From NCBI GenBank assembly GCA_016787065.1, contig JAEUVD010000054.1, forward strand, positions 1-59,044: a DNA stretch of 59,044 bases, read 5' to 3'. Within the stretch, counting starts at the first letter, position 1. Each line of letters starts with the position of its first letter. The DNA is from Chitinophagaceae bacterium. Its GTDB lineage: Bacteria > Bacteroidota > Bacteroidia > Chitinophagales > Chitinophagaceae. Shown here in pieces: positions 19,441 to 28,360 of this stretch. The notes under the pieces were generated by a model that saw only the letters and a program-made list of their open reading frames with translations, did not search any database and was not told the origin of the DNA. The translations under genes were made by a program, and so were the position numbers.

Positions 19441-20295
19441 TTATTTTTTGAAATAAAAAGTAATCGGTACAGTCATTCTAACAGCAACCGCTTTTCCATT
19501 TTGTTTGCCGGGTTTCCAATTTGGCATTTCCTTTATAACACGAACCGCTTCTTTATCTAAAGCTGGATGCACACCTCGTCGTACTTCTATATGCTCAATG
19601 CTTCCTGTTTCTGTAACAACGAAGGAGCAATACACTTTGCCTTCAATGCCTTCGGCTACAGCTTCCTGAGGATACTTAATATTTGCTTCAACATACTTCT
19701 GCATCGCAACTTCCCCGCCTGGAAATTCCGGCATTTGTTCTACATAAAGAAATACCTCCGGCGATGCCGATGCCTCCTTTGGAGTTGTGTTTTGAATAGG
19801 TTGGTCATCGGGCATAACTTCATCATTACCAATTTCCACTAAGCTATCCGCATTACCGGGTTGCCATTTAATCTTTTCTGTTTTAATGAGTTTGTCTAAA
19901 TCCTTAGCTAATTGTTGCAAGTAGGGTGGCCCCATGTGAGCATGACGAATAGTTTTGGTTTTTGATTTAAACTGAAAGGTCATGTGGAGTTGTGAGATGT
20001 CGGAAATTTTGTTAACGTACTTCTCCGGTAAGGTTAAAATCTTCTTGTTTTTATATTTCAAAAAGATAGCCTGAACTTTTTTCGGATTAACTTTTCCGGT
20101 ATAGTAACCATCCATCATGGCGTTGGAAAATCCATCGTAATAGACATCCCCTTTATCTGTAATCATTAAACGATATGCTGGACATTTTCCAAAACATTTA
20201 GTACGGTTAAAACTAACCGCGTTAATTTTATTTTGAGCAACACTCAGGAAAGGTATTGTACATAGTATCAGCCAAAGAATTTTTTTTTGAATCAT
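19441..20295 (-). CDS. Exported protein with DUF6438 and TonB C-terminal domains
   Basis: 284 residues. Signal peptide MIQKKILWLILCTIPFLSVAQ, then a DUF6438-type domain (about 22-140) with the signature FNRTKCFGKCPAYRLMI, a linker rich in Pro, Asp and Thr, and a TonB C-terminal domain (about 195-284) with FPGGEVAMQKYV, NIKYPQEAVAEGIEGKV and NWKPGKQNGK. Unlike classical TonB it has no retained N-terminal membrane anchor or Pro-rich spacer of full length, so it is probably a periplasmic protein using the TonB fold for protein contact rather than an energy transducer. It starts 3 bases after the clpX stop. Function unknown. Confidence 0.85.
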   Translation of the reverse strand: MIQKKILWLILCTIPFLSVAQNKINAVSFNRTKCFGKCPAYRLMITDKGDVYYDGFSNAMMDGYYTGKVNPKKVQAIFLKYKNKKILTLPEKYVNKISDISQLHMTFQFKSKTKTIRHAHMGPPYLQQLAKDLDKLIKTEKIKWQPGNADSLVEIGNDEVMPDDQPIQNTTPKEASASPEVFLYVEQMPEFPGGEVAMQKYVEANIKYPQEAVAEGIEGKVYCSFVVTETGSIEHIEVRRGVHPALDKEAVRVIKEMPNWKPGKQNGKAVAVRMTVPITFYFKK

Positions 20296-20298
20296 GCG

Positions 20299-21552
20299 TT
20301 ATGCAACTTTAAGGTAAGCGTATTTTGATTTTTCGATTTTTTCTTTAGCGTAATCTAAGGTAATAACAAAGTCTTGAGTTGATGTTTGACCGGGTAGCTC
20401 AAACATGGCATCGGTCATTAATAATTCACAGATAGATCGTAGTCCACGACCTCCAAGTTTGTATTCAATAGCTTTTGATACGATATAATCCAATACAGGT
20501 TCTTCGATTACAAGTTGAATACCCTCCATTTTAAAGAGATGGATATACTGTTTGATAAGTGCATTTTTAGGCTCCGTTAAAATTCGCTTTAACGCACTTG
20601 CATCGAGCGATTTTAAATAAGTTACGATAGGAATTCTACCTAAAAGTTCAGGTATTAAACCAAAAGAACGAAGGTCCTGCGCATTCACATATTGAATTAA
20701 CTCATGTTCTTTAACCGTTTCGTATGCTTTGCTACTTTTAAAACCAATAGCGGTTGAAGTAATACGTTTTTCAATCACTTTATCAATCCCTTCAAAGGCA
20801 CCGCCACAAATAAATAAAATGTTTTGGGTATTGATACTTACCATTTTTTGTTCCGGATGTTTACGACCTCCTTGAGGTGGTACTAATACATCCGAACCTT
20901 CCAGAAGTTTTAGTAATGCTTGTTGAACACCTTCACCGCTTACATCACGTGTAATAGATGGGTTGTCGGTTTTTCGTCCGATTTTATCTATTTCATCAAT
21001 GAACACGATGCCACGTTGGGTTTGCTCCACATCATAATTAGCCGCTTGTAGTAAACGTGATAAAATACTTTCAACATCTTCACCAACATAACCGGCTTCT
21101 GTAAACACAGTGGCATCAGCAATGGCAAATGGAACGTTCAACATTTTGGCAACTGTTTTTGCCATGAGTGTTTTACCGGTTCCGGTTTCACCAATCATAA
21201 TCACATTTGATTTTTCAATTTCAACATCATCTGAAGTATTTTGATTAATACGTTTGTAATGATTATAAATAGCAACGCTTAATACCTTCTTCGCATCTTC
21301 TTGTCCGATTACATACTGATCAAGATAATTTTTTATATCAACCGGTTTATAATCGAATTCTTTCTTACCACCTTTATTTTTCCTTGGCGCAGGTTTAGAA
21401 ATAGTGGAAGGCCCGATTTCATTTTCTATAATTTTCGCGGCATTCTCTACACATTCATTACAAATATTTGCTTTTGCACCGCTTATCATCATGATCACTT
21501 CATCATCTGTTTTTAAACAGAAACTACATTGCATACTTTTCTCTTTTGCCAT
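20299..21552 (-). CDS. clpX: ATP-dependent Clp protease ATP-binding subunit ClpX
   Basis: 417 residues from ATG 21552. Unfoldase that feeds substrates to ClpP. Seen: zinc-binding Cys 9, 12, 31 and 34 (CSFC, CNEC), Walker A GETGTGKT, pore loop GYVGED, Walker B VFIDEIDK, and the sensor-2 region LGGRGLRSI. The frame opens 6 codons earlier at 21570, but the promoter element TATATTTG lies inside that extension and ends 4 nt before ATG 21552. clpP is not adjacent; instead clpX leads a unit with the DUF6438/TonB gene (3-base gap) and phhA. Confidence 0.97.
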   Translation of the reverse strand: MAKEKSMQCSFCLKTDDEVIMMISGAKANICNECVENAAKIIENEIGPSTISKPAPRKNKGGKKEFDYKPVDIKNYLDQYVIGQEDAKKVLSVAIYNHYKRINQNTSDDVEIEKSNVIMIGETGTGKTLMAKTVAKMLNVPFAIADATVFTEAGYVGEDVESILSRLLQAANYDVEQTQRGIVFIDEIDKIGRKTDNPSITRDVSGEGVQQALLKLLEGSDVLVPPQGGRKHPEQKMVSINTQNILFICGGAFEGIDKVIEKRITSTAIGFKSSKAYETVKEHELIQYVNAQDLRSFGLIPELLGRIPIVTYLKSLDASALKRILTEPKNALIKQYIHLFKMEGIQLVIEEPVLDYIVSKAIEYKLGGRGLRSICELLMTDAMFELPGQTSTQDFVITLDYAKEKIEKSKYAYLKVA

Positions 21553-21556
21553 GCAA

Positions 21557-21564
21557 CAAATATA
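21557..21564 (-). promoter_or_regulatory. Promoter -7 element of clpX, 4 nt before ATG
   Basis: TATATTTG on the minus strand, exact consensus, separated from the clpX ATG by TTGC only. It predicts a leaderless clpX mRNA. Confidence 0.65.
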
Positions 21565-21618
21565 GGGCAATTCGCTTTGGGAGCTACTTATAATACCATT
21601 TTGACGAAAGGTTAAGGA

Positions 21619-24600
21619 TTAGTCTTTTCGTACTTTTTCCGTATGAATGAATCCTTTACCATTACTGATTAAGAGGGTGTATATTCCAGAACTTATTTGG
21701 CTTAGGTTCATTTTTAAGGAGTTACTACCTGCATTAAGCTCTGCTTGACTACGAAGAACAACGCGTCCTGTTAGATCTGTAAGTTCCATCCAAACCGCGC
21801 TTTTCTTATCAACGGCAATATCTAAGTTTAACATGTCGTGAGCAGGATTGGGATATACCTGAACCGAGTTGAATTCGCCAAAGAACACCTCTACGGTTCC
21901 GCTTTGAACACTCTTGCCATCCACATCATACGTGCGTAATCGATAGAAGTTATTTCCGGAGAAAGGCTGCATATCCACGAATTGATACTTGCTTTGTAAC
22001 TCACCTTGGTTATATACCAACGGTATTTGGGTAGAAATAGCAGTGAAATTTTTGCCATCACGACTGCGTTCAACGATAAAATAATCGGCATTTGTTGCGG
22101 AAGAAATTACCCAATTTAATTCAGCCGTTTCATTGACCTTTTTACCGGTAAATGAATTCAAATAAACAGGTAACGGTGTATTAAATGGATTCGCCGAATG
22201 CATGTAGAAATAAGAGAAACTATCTACATGAAAGCAAATAGTCCATACATTATTTACCGGGTCGAAACTTTTAGTAATATCACTATTATTGATAACAAAA
22301 GAGGTATGTGATGGATCGGTAATATCACCATTATTTACTTTTGAAACAACTAAATTGGTGTAAGGATCAATCGCTGGGAAATTATAGGTTGGTGCATCTT
22401 GATTATACATGGCTAAATCATCATCCAAGAAATACAAACACACGGTAGCAGAATCTTGAGTGGTTGGTTCGATATGATAATGACGGTTTAGGTATGGTTG
22501 GCCATTATGAATTTGAGTGCTACAATCAATCACTTCTTCTACTGTGGTTAATCCTAAACTGATACCATTATTATTATCGGTTATGGTAACTACTTTCTGA
22601 CAAGTTGAGGTTGGAATGGTTGTGGTATTATTATCGTACAGCATGTAATTATTCACATTGACTACCGTACAAACGCTAATATCAAACGTCGTATCCTGAC
22701 TTGCGATACTTCCATCCGGTATCAATAAATTGAATGTAGCTAGGGCAGTATCTGTACAAAATGGTTGGGTATTCGTTTTAAAAACAATATAAACTGTATC
22801 CGAAGCGGTTATGTTATGCGGATTAGGATGAGGGATTGTACATGCAGCATCTTCATAATACAGCGTGTCGGTTCCCGGAGGTGACGTGCTGAAGATGTCG
22901 ATAACATTTGCCGCATCTATACTAGCTGGGGAACAAACGGTTTTATCATAAGGGTCGGAAAAAAACTGTGGTGTTTGATGTACTACGAGTAAAACAGAAT
23001 CGGAGCTATAACATCCATTAGGAATACTTACTTTGGAATAGATAAATCCGGATGAACCATTGAAATTATTAATAGGTAAACATGCAACAGAAAGTCCTTG
23101 ATCGAGAAAGTAATCAACCGTAGCATTTACATTATTATTAGATACATTATTGGAAATTGAGCTGAGATCAAAATAACCCATATTGGTTCCGGCTGGTGTT
23201 TCGCATGTTTCCATGGAATCTTGAACTACTTGTGGTGAAGAAATTACCGTAAGTGATACCGGAACTCTACATGTTGTATCGGCACTACAAGCTGCGTAAT
23301 ACGTAACCGTTGTAAGGTTGCTCGTGTTGTTAATACCTGATCCGGGTATAATAAACGGGTTAAACGGACTTCCATTATAAAAAGATGATCCACCGCTGCT
23401 TGTTAAATACCATTTAGAAATCGGATTGATAACATAGTCGATTTCAATTTTACAGGTAGTTGGAAAAGTTTGTGCATTCAATCCGATATCCGAAGCCGAA
23501 CTATTATCAACCGATTCCCAATATCCAATATTAAAAGTACCTCCAACGCCTAAGGCAGCATACATGGCATTGAGTATGGTTGCATTCAGTTGAAGTCGGT
23601 ATTCAAAATTATATACTCCGAAATTGAGCGCATTCCCCGCGTAACCGGGTAGAAAAGGATTGGTCTGATTATTAGGCGCCGGGCCATAAATATTGAATCG
23701 TGCTTGATTACTTGTATTTCCTGCTACGCCATTCGAAATTAAATTCTGAATATTTAAGCGCGCTCCAGTTATCTGGGCTCCATCCGGTAATTGCGGCAAA
23801 ATACCCGTTGCAAAAAGAGAGGCTGTAGCATCCGAACTGCCATCAGGTAGAATAGGTGAATTAACCGTGCAAGTAATAGTTTGTTTTTTTGTGTTTGACG
23901 TTGTGCAGCCTGAACTGGAAAAACCGCTGAAATTACCGATATTGCTATTCTGACAAACTATTTGATTGCCATTGGTAACTGCTTTATAATTTCTTATAGA
24001 ATCGGTTCGCGTGTTATTCGCTAAATTAATATCGGTACTACCAACTAAACTTGCGGTTGCCGTTATGGTATAATTTCCTTGAGCCGACATATTAATTGGT
24101 ACCGTAGCATCCACGCAACCACATGGGGTTAAACTCCCTGAATTCAAGGTAACACTCGGTGTAAACGTACCGGTAGGGCCATTAATGTTGAAGTTTACAT
24201 TAATATTATTATTAGACATTAAAATAGACTTGGTTGATTTGGAGCAGATCCGCGCAGTTACATTATCTGTGGCGTTTCCGCAAATAGCTGCAGGGGTGAT
24301 AATTTTACTCACCTGAATATCATTATAGGCTGTGGTTTGTTCGAAAGTAATACTTCCATCAAAAAAATAATTCGTACCTGAATTGCCGATGTTAGTCCAT
24401 CCGAAATAACCAACAGCGGCTCCCGGCGAGGTGTTATTTCCTACTAAAAGGTCAACGCCACCACTTGAAAAAATATTTGGTGTTACACCACCCGCTACAC
24501 AAGTGCCTTTATTCGATCGCAAGGCAAAACGCATGGTTGTGTTTGGTGGAATAAGAACTCCGATACAATCGAAAGGAGTAACATAATCATAAGCATTGGT

Positions 24601-24909
24601 ATTGAATTTATCTATCGATGAAGTTGCCAAGGTCCAAGCTGCTGATGGGATAGTGGGTGCACCTGAAACGGAAGTCGTCGAATACCACAATTCAAATTCA
24701 TTGTCGTTATATAAATCAGCCTGTAAGGTGGTTATATTGGTTAGTATAACCGAATACGCATTATTATTCTTTACCGCGAAGGTGATATAGGTACTACCCG
24801 TACTAAAAATAATGGTATTGGTTACATAGGATGTTGTGATTGTGGTGGCATTTGCTTTGAAACCAAAAAGGAAACAAACAATACATAGGTTGCATAATAA
24901 TCTCTTCAT
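21619..24909 (-). CDS. Large secreted protein with type A T9SS sorting domain
   Basis: 1096 residues from ATG 24909 (MKRLLCNLCIVCFLFGFKANA, signal peptide); the frame can be extended to 25050, but a promoter-like element and the divergent gene lie there. The mature protein is beta-rich and Asn/Thr-rich with Ig-like stretches (KWYLTSSGGSSFY; DTTCRVPVSLTV), a segment on sequential lists of events (HIEPTTQDSATVCLYFLDDD), a fibronectin-like part (AELNWVISSATNADYFIVER) and the C-terminal sorting domain VQVYPNPAHDMLNLDI ... SGIYTLLISNGKGFIHTEK. Exported by the T9SS and attached to or released from the surface. No enzymatic motif seen. Confidence 0.88.
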   Translation of the reverse strand: MKRLLCNLCIVCFLFGFKANATTITTSYVTNTIIFSTGSTYITFAVKNNNAYSVILTNITTLQADLYNDNEFELWYSTTSVSGAPTIPSAAWTLATSSIDKFNTNAYDYVTPFDCIGVLIPPNTTMRFALRSNKGTCVAGGVTPNIFSSGGVDLLVGNNTSPGAAVGYFGWTNIGNSGTNYFFDGSITFEQTTAYNDIQVSKIITPAAICGNATDNVTARICSKSTKSILMSNNNINVNFNINGPTGTFTPSVTLNSGSLTPCGCVDATVPINMSAQGNYTITATASLVGSTDINLANNTRTDSIRNYKAVTNGNQIVCQNSNIGNFSGFSSSGCTTSNTKKQTITCTVNSPILPDGSSDATASLFATGILPQLPDGAQITGARLNIQNLISNGVAGNTSNQARFNIYGPAPNNQTNPFLPGYAGNALNFGVYNFEYRLQLNATILNAMYAALGVGGTFNIGYWESVDNSSASDIGLNAQTFPTTCKIEIDYVINPISKWYLTSSGGSSFYNGSPFNPFIIPGSGINNTSNLTTVTYYAACSADTTCRVPVSLTVISSPQVVQDSMETCETPAGTNMGYFDLSSISNNVSNNNVNATVDYFLDQGLSVACLPINNFNGSSGFIYSKVSIPNGCYSSDSVLLVVHQTPQFFSDPYDKTVCSPASIDAANVIDIFSTSPPGTDTLYYEDAACTIPHPNPHNITASDTVYIVFKTNTQPFCTDTALATFNLLIPDGSIASQDTTFDISVCTVVNVNNYMLYDNNTTTIPTSTCQKVVTITDNNNGISLGLTTVEEVIDCSTQIHNGQPYLNRHYHIEPTTQDSATVCLYFLDDDLAMYNQDAPTYNFPAIDPYTNLVVSKVNNGDITDPSHTSFVINNSDITKSFDPVNNVWTICFHVDSFSYFYMHSANPFNTPLPVYLNSFTGKKVNETAELNWVISSATNADYFIVERSRDGKNFTAISTQIPLVYNQGELQSKYQFVDMQPFSGNNFYRLRTYDVDGKSVQSGTVEVFFGEFNSVQVYPNPAHDMLNLDIAVDKKSAVWMELTDLTGRVVLRSQAELNAGSNSLKMNLSQISSGIYTLLISNGKGFIHTEKVRKD

Positions 24910-24926
24910 CTGTGCTTGATTTATGT

Positions 24927-24934
24927 TAAATGTA
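24927..24934 (-). promoter_or_regulatory. Probable promoter -7 element of the T9SS protein gene
   Basis: TACATTTA on the minus strand, one mismatch to TAnnTTTG, 17 nt before ATG 24909. Confidence 0.4.
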
Positions 24935-25017
24935 AGGTAATTATTTAAATTCCATGACCATTCGAACTTAAATAATTTTCTTTCCAAGAAGGAATAAACA
25001 GGTTGTAGTGATCCTTG

Positions 25018-25025
25018 TATATTTG
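25018..25025 (+). promoter_or_regulatory. Promoter -7 element of the phosphosulfolactate synthase gene, 4 nt before ATG
   Basis: TATATTTG, exact consensus, separated from ATG 25030 by CCAA only. It overlaps the TTG-started extension of the frame, which is therefore rejected. Confidence 0.65.
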
Positions 25026-25029
25026 CCAA

Positions 25030-25794
25030 ATGAATTTCAATTTGAATCAAATACCGGCAAGAACACAGAAACCTAGAATAGAGGGATTAACAATGGTTAT
25101 GGACAAAGGGTTGAGTGTGGAAGAAGCTAAAAATTTTATATCCATCTCAGGGCCTTATTCCGACCTTGTAAAACTGGGCTTTGGAACATCTGTTGTTACA
25201 CCCGATTTACAAAAGAAGTTGGAAGTATACGCATCTAATAATATACCCGTTTATTTAGGCGGAACTTTGTTTGAAGCCTTTCTTATTCGTAATCAATTCA
25301 ACGATTATGTGGCAATGGTGAAAGACCTTGGATTGAAATACGTGGAGGTTTCCGACGGCTCTGTTACAATACCTCACAGTGAAAAGTGTGGCTATATCGA
25401 AAAGTTGGCAAAAGATTTTACCGTTTTAAGTGAGGTAGGTAGTAAAGATGCAGCCCATATTATACCGCCTTACAAATGGATTGAATTGATGCGTGCAGAA
25501 TTGGAGGCAGGCAGTACCTATGTGATTGCTGAAGCTCGAGAAGCCGGTAATGTTGGTATCTACAGAAGTAGTGGTGAGGTACGGGAAGGGTTGGTACAAG
25601 AAATTCTCACTCAAATTCCGCAGCATAAAATAATATGGGAGGCTCCGCAAAAGGCCCAACAAGTTTACTTTTTAGAGCTTTGTGGCTGCAACGTAAATCT
25701 GGGTAATATTGCTCCAAATGAAGTTATTCCCTTAGAAGCAACCCGAATCGGTTTACGAGGTGATACTTTTCATTTCTATTTAGATAAAATTTAG
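25030..25794 (+). CDS. ComA-type phosphosulfolactate synthase family protein
   Basis: 254 residues from ATG 25030 (MNFNLNQIPARTQKPRIEG). A TIM-barrel protein of the PF02679 family: LTMVMDKGLSVEEAK, DLVKLGFGTSVV, PVYLGGTLFEAF, YVEVSDGSVTIP, VLSEVGSKDA and IAEAREAGNVGIY are all recognisable. In methanogens ComA adds sulfite to phosphoenolpyruvate in coenzyme M synthesis; bacterial relatives make sulfolactate or have unknown roles. Here it is followed after 1 base by aroE, and no comB, comC or other coenzyme M gene is in the window. PEP as a substrate would be shared with the shikimate pathway, but a link is inference. Confidence 0.88.
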   Translation: MNFNLNQIPARTQKPRIEGLTMVMDKGLSVEEAKNFISISGPYSDLVKLGFGTSVVTPDLQKKLEVYASNNIPVYLGGTLFEAFLIRNQFNDYVAMVKDLGLKYVEVSDGSVTIPHSEKCGYIEKLAKDFTVLSEVGSKDAAHIIPPYKWIELMRAELEAGSTYVIAEAREAGNVGIYRSSGEVREGLVQEILTQIPQHKIIWEAPQKAQQVYFLELCGCNVNLGNIAPNEVIPLEATRIGLRGDTFHFYLDKI

Positions 25795-25795
25795 A

Positions 25796-26533
25796 TTGAA
25801 GCATTACGGATTAATTGGATATCCTTTAGGACATTCCTTCAGTAAAGCCTATTTCACTACGAAGTTTCAGCTTGAACAAATTGAGGCTGATTATGAATTG
25901 TTTTCAATTGCTACCAAGAGGGAGTTGGAAAATTTTTTAAATCACTCGAAGTTGCATGCTTTTAACGTTACCTTACCATGGAAAGAAGAGGTGGCTGCTG
26001 CCTTAAAGGAATTAGATAGCGTTGCCGCTTCCATACAAGCTGTGAATTGTGTAATAAAGCGAAATCAAAAATGGTACGGCTATAATACCGATGTTATTGG
26101 TTTTGAAGCCTCCTTACTCCAATTTACTGATTTGCACCGAAAGAAAGCATTGGTTTTCGGACAAGGCGGTTCCTCCAAAGCGGTTCAATTTGTGTTGAAT
26201 AAACATCAGGTACCTTTTTTAGTAATTGGAAGAACATCGTCGTTAAATACACTTCTATACCAGGATTTAACCAAGGATATAGTTCAAGAATATGCACTTT
26301 GGATTAATACAACTCCGGTTGGCATGTTTCCTTTGGTAGAGGATTGCCTTCCCTTACCTTTTGAATATGTAACGCATAAAACGGAAGTGGTTGATCTTAT
26401 TTATAATCCTGAAAAAACCCGTTTGCTTACCCTGGCTGAACGCCAAGGGGCTCGTATTTGTAATGGCTATGCTATGCTTGTTAAACAAGCAGAAGCCTCT
26501 TATGAAAAATTTTGTTTGGCTGATGAGGTATAA
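25796..26533 (+). CDS. aroE: Shikimate dehydrogenase
   Basis: 245 residues. Reduces 3-dehydroshikimate to shikimate with NADPH. Start is TTG 25796 (KHYGLIGYPLGHSFSK follows at once), one base after the stop of the previous gene; no ATG fits. Substrate-side motifs: GYPLGHSFSKAYF and NVTLPWKEEV with the catalytic Lys; Asn and Asp ligands in CVIKRN and YNTDVIGF; NADP-binding loop FGQGGSSKAVQ; and the C-terminal NGYAMLVKQA. The short length and the PW in VTLPWKEEV, where many have PYK, are normal for Bacteroidota. Co-transcribed with the ComA-type gene. Confidence 0.95.
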   Translation: MKHYGLIGYPLGHSFSKAYFTTKFQLEQIEADYELFSIATKRELENFLNHSKLHAFNVTLPWKEEVAAALKELDSVAASIQAVNCVIKRNQKWYGYNTDVIGFEASLLQFTDLHRKKALVFGQGGSSKAVQFVLNKHQVPFLVIGRTSSLNTLLYQDLTKDIVQEYALWINTTPVGMFPLVEDCLPLPFEYVTHKTEVVDLIYNPEKTRLLTLAERQGARICNGYAMLVKQAEASYEKFCLADEV

Positions 26534-26569
26534 TATCATTCATTAAAATCACTTTAAAAAAAAAGAACT

Positions 26570-26986
26570 ATGAAACAACATCTAGCGCACATCGCTTTGG
26601 TAATTGATGATTACGATGAAGCTATAACGTATTTCACCGAGGTGTTAGATTTTGTACTAATAGAGGATACTACTGTGAATGAGGATAAACGTTGGGTTAC
26701 CGTTGCACCAACCGGAGCAAAGGAATGTTCTTTACTTCTTGCGAAGGCGAGTAATGAGGAACAAACTCGTCATATTGGCAACCAAACCGGGGGTAGGGTA
26801 TTCCTGTTTTTGTTTACCGATGATGTGTTTCGCGACATTGAAAAATATTCGCAACGTGGTGTGCACATTGAGAAACAACCTACGCTAGAAGCGCATGGAA
26901 CGGTGGCTATTTTTCAAGATAAGTTTGGAAACCGCTGGGATCTGATTCAACCATCTAGTCTGAATAAAGGACAATTACCGCAATAA
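26570..26986 (+). CDS. VOC (glyoxalase/bleomycin resistance) superfamily protein
   Basis: 138 residues with two beta-alpha-beta-beta-beta modules: AHIALVIDDYDEAITYF TEVL (module one) and GRVFLFLFTDD ... VAIFQDKFGNRWDLIQP (module two). The first-module His in AHIALV is a typical metal ligand of the fold, and DKFGNRWDLIQ is the usual second-strand block, with Asp in place of the common Glu. The superfamily covers glyoxalase I, extradiol dioxygenases and antibiotic-binding proteins, so the substrate is open. It lies 36 bases after aroE, probably in the same unit. Confidence 0.88.
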   Translation: MKQHLAHIALVIDDYDEAITYFTEVLDFVLIEDTTVNEDKRWVTVAPTGAKECSLLLAKASNEEQTRHIGNQTGGRVFLFLFTDDVFRDIEKYSQRGVHIEKQPTLEAHGTVAIFQDKFGNRWDLIQPSSLNKGQLPQ

Positions 26987-27298
26987 AAAATATTGAAAGT
27001 GTAAATTGATTAAAATGTTGTAAGTAATTGAAAAAGAATATGTTAGAATATTATTTTTAATTCTATGAAGAAACAAATTTAATTAAGCGGTCAACTAAAA
27101 TTGCCCATCAGAATGGTAAGGGTTAAATGCATATGTAACACGAAGATTTACCCTGTTGGCCGCACGTAACTAAAAATATTCTTTGGTTCAGAACGATAGG
27201 ATGGAAGTGCCGACTTTGAAAATTTTCTGTCATAACGTCTCTTTAAGTATAAATTTATTCATCACAAACATTTTCGTTTATCTTTAAATTTGAAAACA
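26987..27298. other. Intergenic region with a promoter at its right end
   Basis: 312 bases between the VOC gene and the exported protein. It holds the TAAATTTG element at 27285. I see no terminator, RNA gene or repeat in the rest. Confidence 0.6.
27285..27292 (+). promoter_or_regulatory. Promoter -7 element of the exported protein gene, 6 nt before ATG
   Basis: TAAATTTG, exact consensus. The TTG at 27290, which would give a longer frame, overlaps this element, so ATG 27299 is preferred. Confidence 0.5.
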
Positions 27299-27937
27299 AT
27301 GAATATTATGGTTCGAATTGTATGGATGGCCTGTTTGTCGTTATTCGCTACTTCAATTACCGCACAGAAAATTTTCTCCGAAGGTAGTGTACGCTACGAT
27401 GTATATGTTGATGGCAGCGCAGAATCGAACGGAGTTTATGTAATTTCTGTGAAAGGGGGCATGATTAAGCGCGAGTTAGCCATGAATAATGGTTACAATA
27501 ACATTACCATTTACAATCAAAAAAATGGTAAAACCCTCTCGTTAAATGTCAATGAGGATCAGAAGTATGCCCTGGAAATTTCGGAAGAGGAACTAAAAGA
27601 GAAAAATAAACGCTTTGAACATGCTGTTCTTACACCCACTTCAAATACCAAGAAAATAGCAGGTTTCTCTTGTTCCGGAATGAAGGTTCAATACGATCAA
27701 GTTGAAGGAAATGAGATATTCTATACTTCCGACTTAGTTCCGTTGAATGAAAGTATAAACACGATGTTTCCGGGCCTAAAAGGACTAGCTCTAGAGTACG
27801 AAACCAAATTAGCTTCAAAAGGTACAATGCGATTTGTGGCGAAAGCTATCGAAATTAAAAGTCTTGATAATAACCAATTCGTACTACCAACCGGCTATAA
27901 AATCGTAACCAAAGAAGAGTTAAAAAACATGAAGTAA
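27299..27937 (+). CDS. Exported protein of unknown function
   Basis: 212 residues from ATG 27299; an internal ATG 27308 is also possible. Signal peptide MVRIVWMACLSLFATSITAQ, then beta-rich sequence (GSVRYDVYVDGSA, GGMIKRELAMNNGYNN, KTLSLNVNEDQKYALEI, KIAGFSCSGMKVQYD). The overall pattern recalls DUF4412 / GLPGLI-type envelope proteins, which bind or shape outer-membrane partners, but I cannot place it in a family with confidence. It is separated by 3 bases from aroQ and is co-transcribed with it. Its promoter is 6 nt upstream of the start. Confidence 0.65.
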   Translation: MNIMVRIVWMACLSLFATSITAQKIFSEGSVRYDVYVDGSAESNGVYVISVKGGMIKRELAMNNGYNNITIYNQKNGKTLSLNVNEDQKYALEISEEELKEKNKRFEHAVLTPTSNTKKIAGFSCSGMKVQYDQVEGNEIFYTSDLVPLNESINTMFPGLKGLALEYETKLASKGTMRFVAKAIEIKSLDNNQFVLPTGYKIVTKEELKNMK

Positions 27938-27940
27938 ACC

Positions 27941-28360
27941 ATGCAAATTGCAATTATTAATGGGCCTAACTTGAATTTATTAGGTAGTCGGGAAACAGCT
28001 ATTTACGGGAATGTTTCGTTTGAAGCTTATTTTCAGCAATTGGTAGAACGTTTTCAGGCACATCGGTTGCACTATTTCCAAAGTAATATTGAAGGTGAAC
28101 TTATTAATGAAATTCATCGGGTAACGCACTACGATGCTATTATCCTAAATGCTGGTGCTTATACACATACTTCCATTGCTATTGCGGATGCACTTCGGGC
28201 AGTTCAATGTAAAAAAATTATTGAAGTTCATATTAGCAATGTATTTGCTCGGGAAGAATATCGACACCATTCCTTTATTTCGCCGGTTTGTACAGGTGTA
28301 ATTTCCGGTTTCGGACTTGATTCGTACCGTTTAGCGCTTGAAGCAGTTTTACTTAGTTAG
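27941..28360 (+). CDS. aroQ: Type II 3-dehydroquinate dehydratase
   Basis: 139 residues. Converts 3-dehydroquinate to 3-dehydroshikimate, the substrate of AroE encoded 1.4 kb upstream. All family blocks are visible: NGPNLNLLGSRETAIYG with the catalytic Tyr, FQSNIEGELINEIH, LNAGAYTHTSIAI, and EVHISNVFAREEYRHHS with the active-site His and Arg, ending VISGFGLDSY. The 3' end overlaps the convergent lipoprotein gene by 12 bases. Confidence 0.97.
   Translation: MQIAIINGPNLNLLGSRETAIYGNVSFEAYFQQLVERFQAHRLHYFQSNIEGELINEIHRVTHYDAIILNAGAYTHTSIAIADALRAVQCKKIIEVHISNVFAREEYRHHSFISPVCTGVISGFGLDSYRLALEAVLLS

Noticed and set aside
21553..21570. Longer clpX start (MPYICC...)
   Set aside because: The exact promoter element lies inside this extension, and the ATG at 21552 gives the normal ClpX N-terminus.
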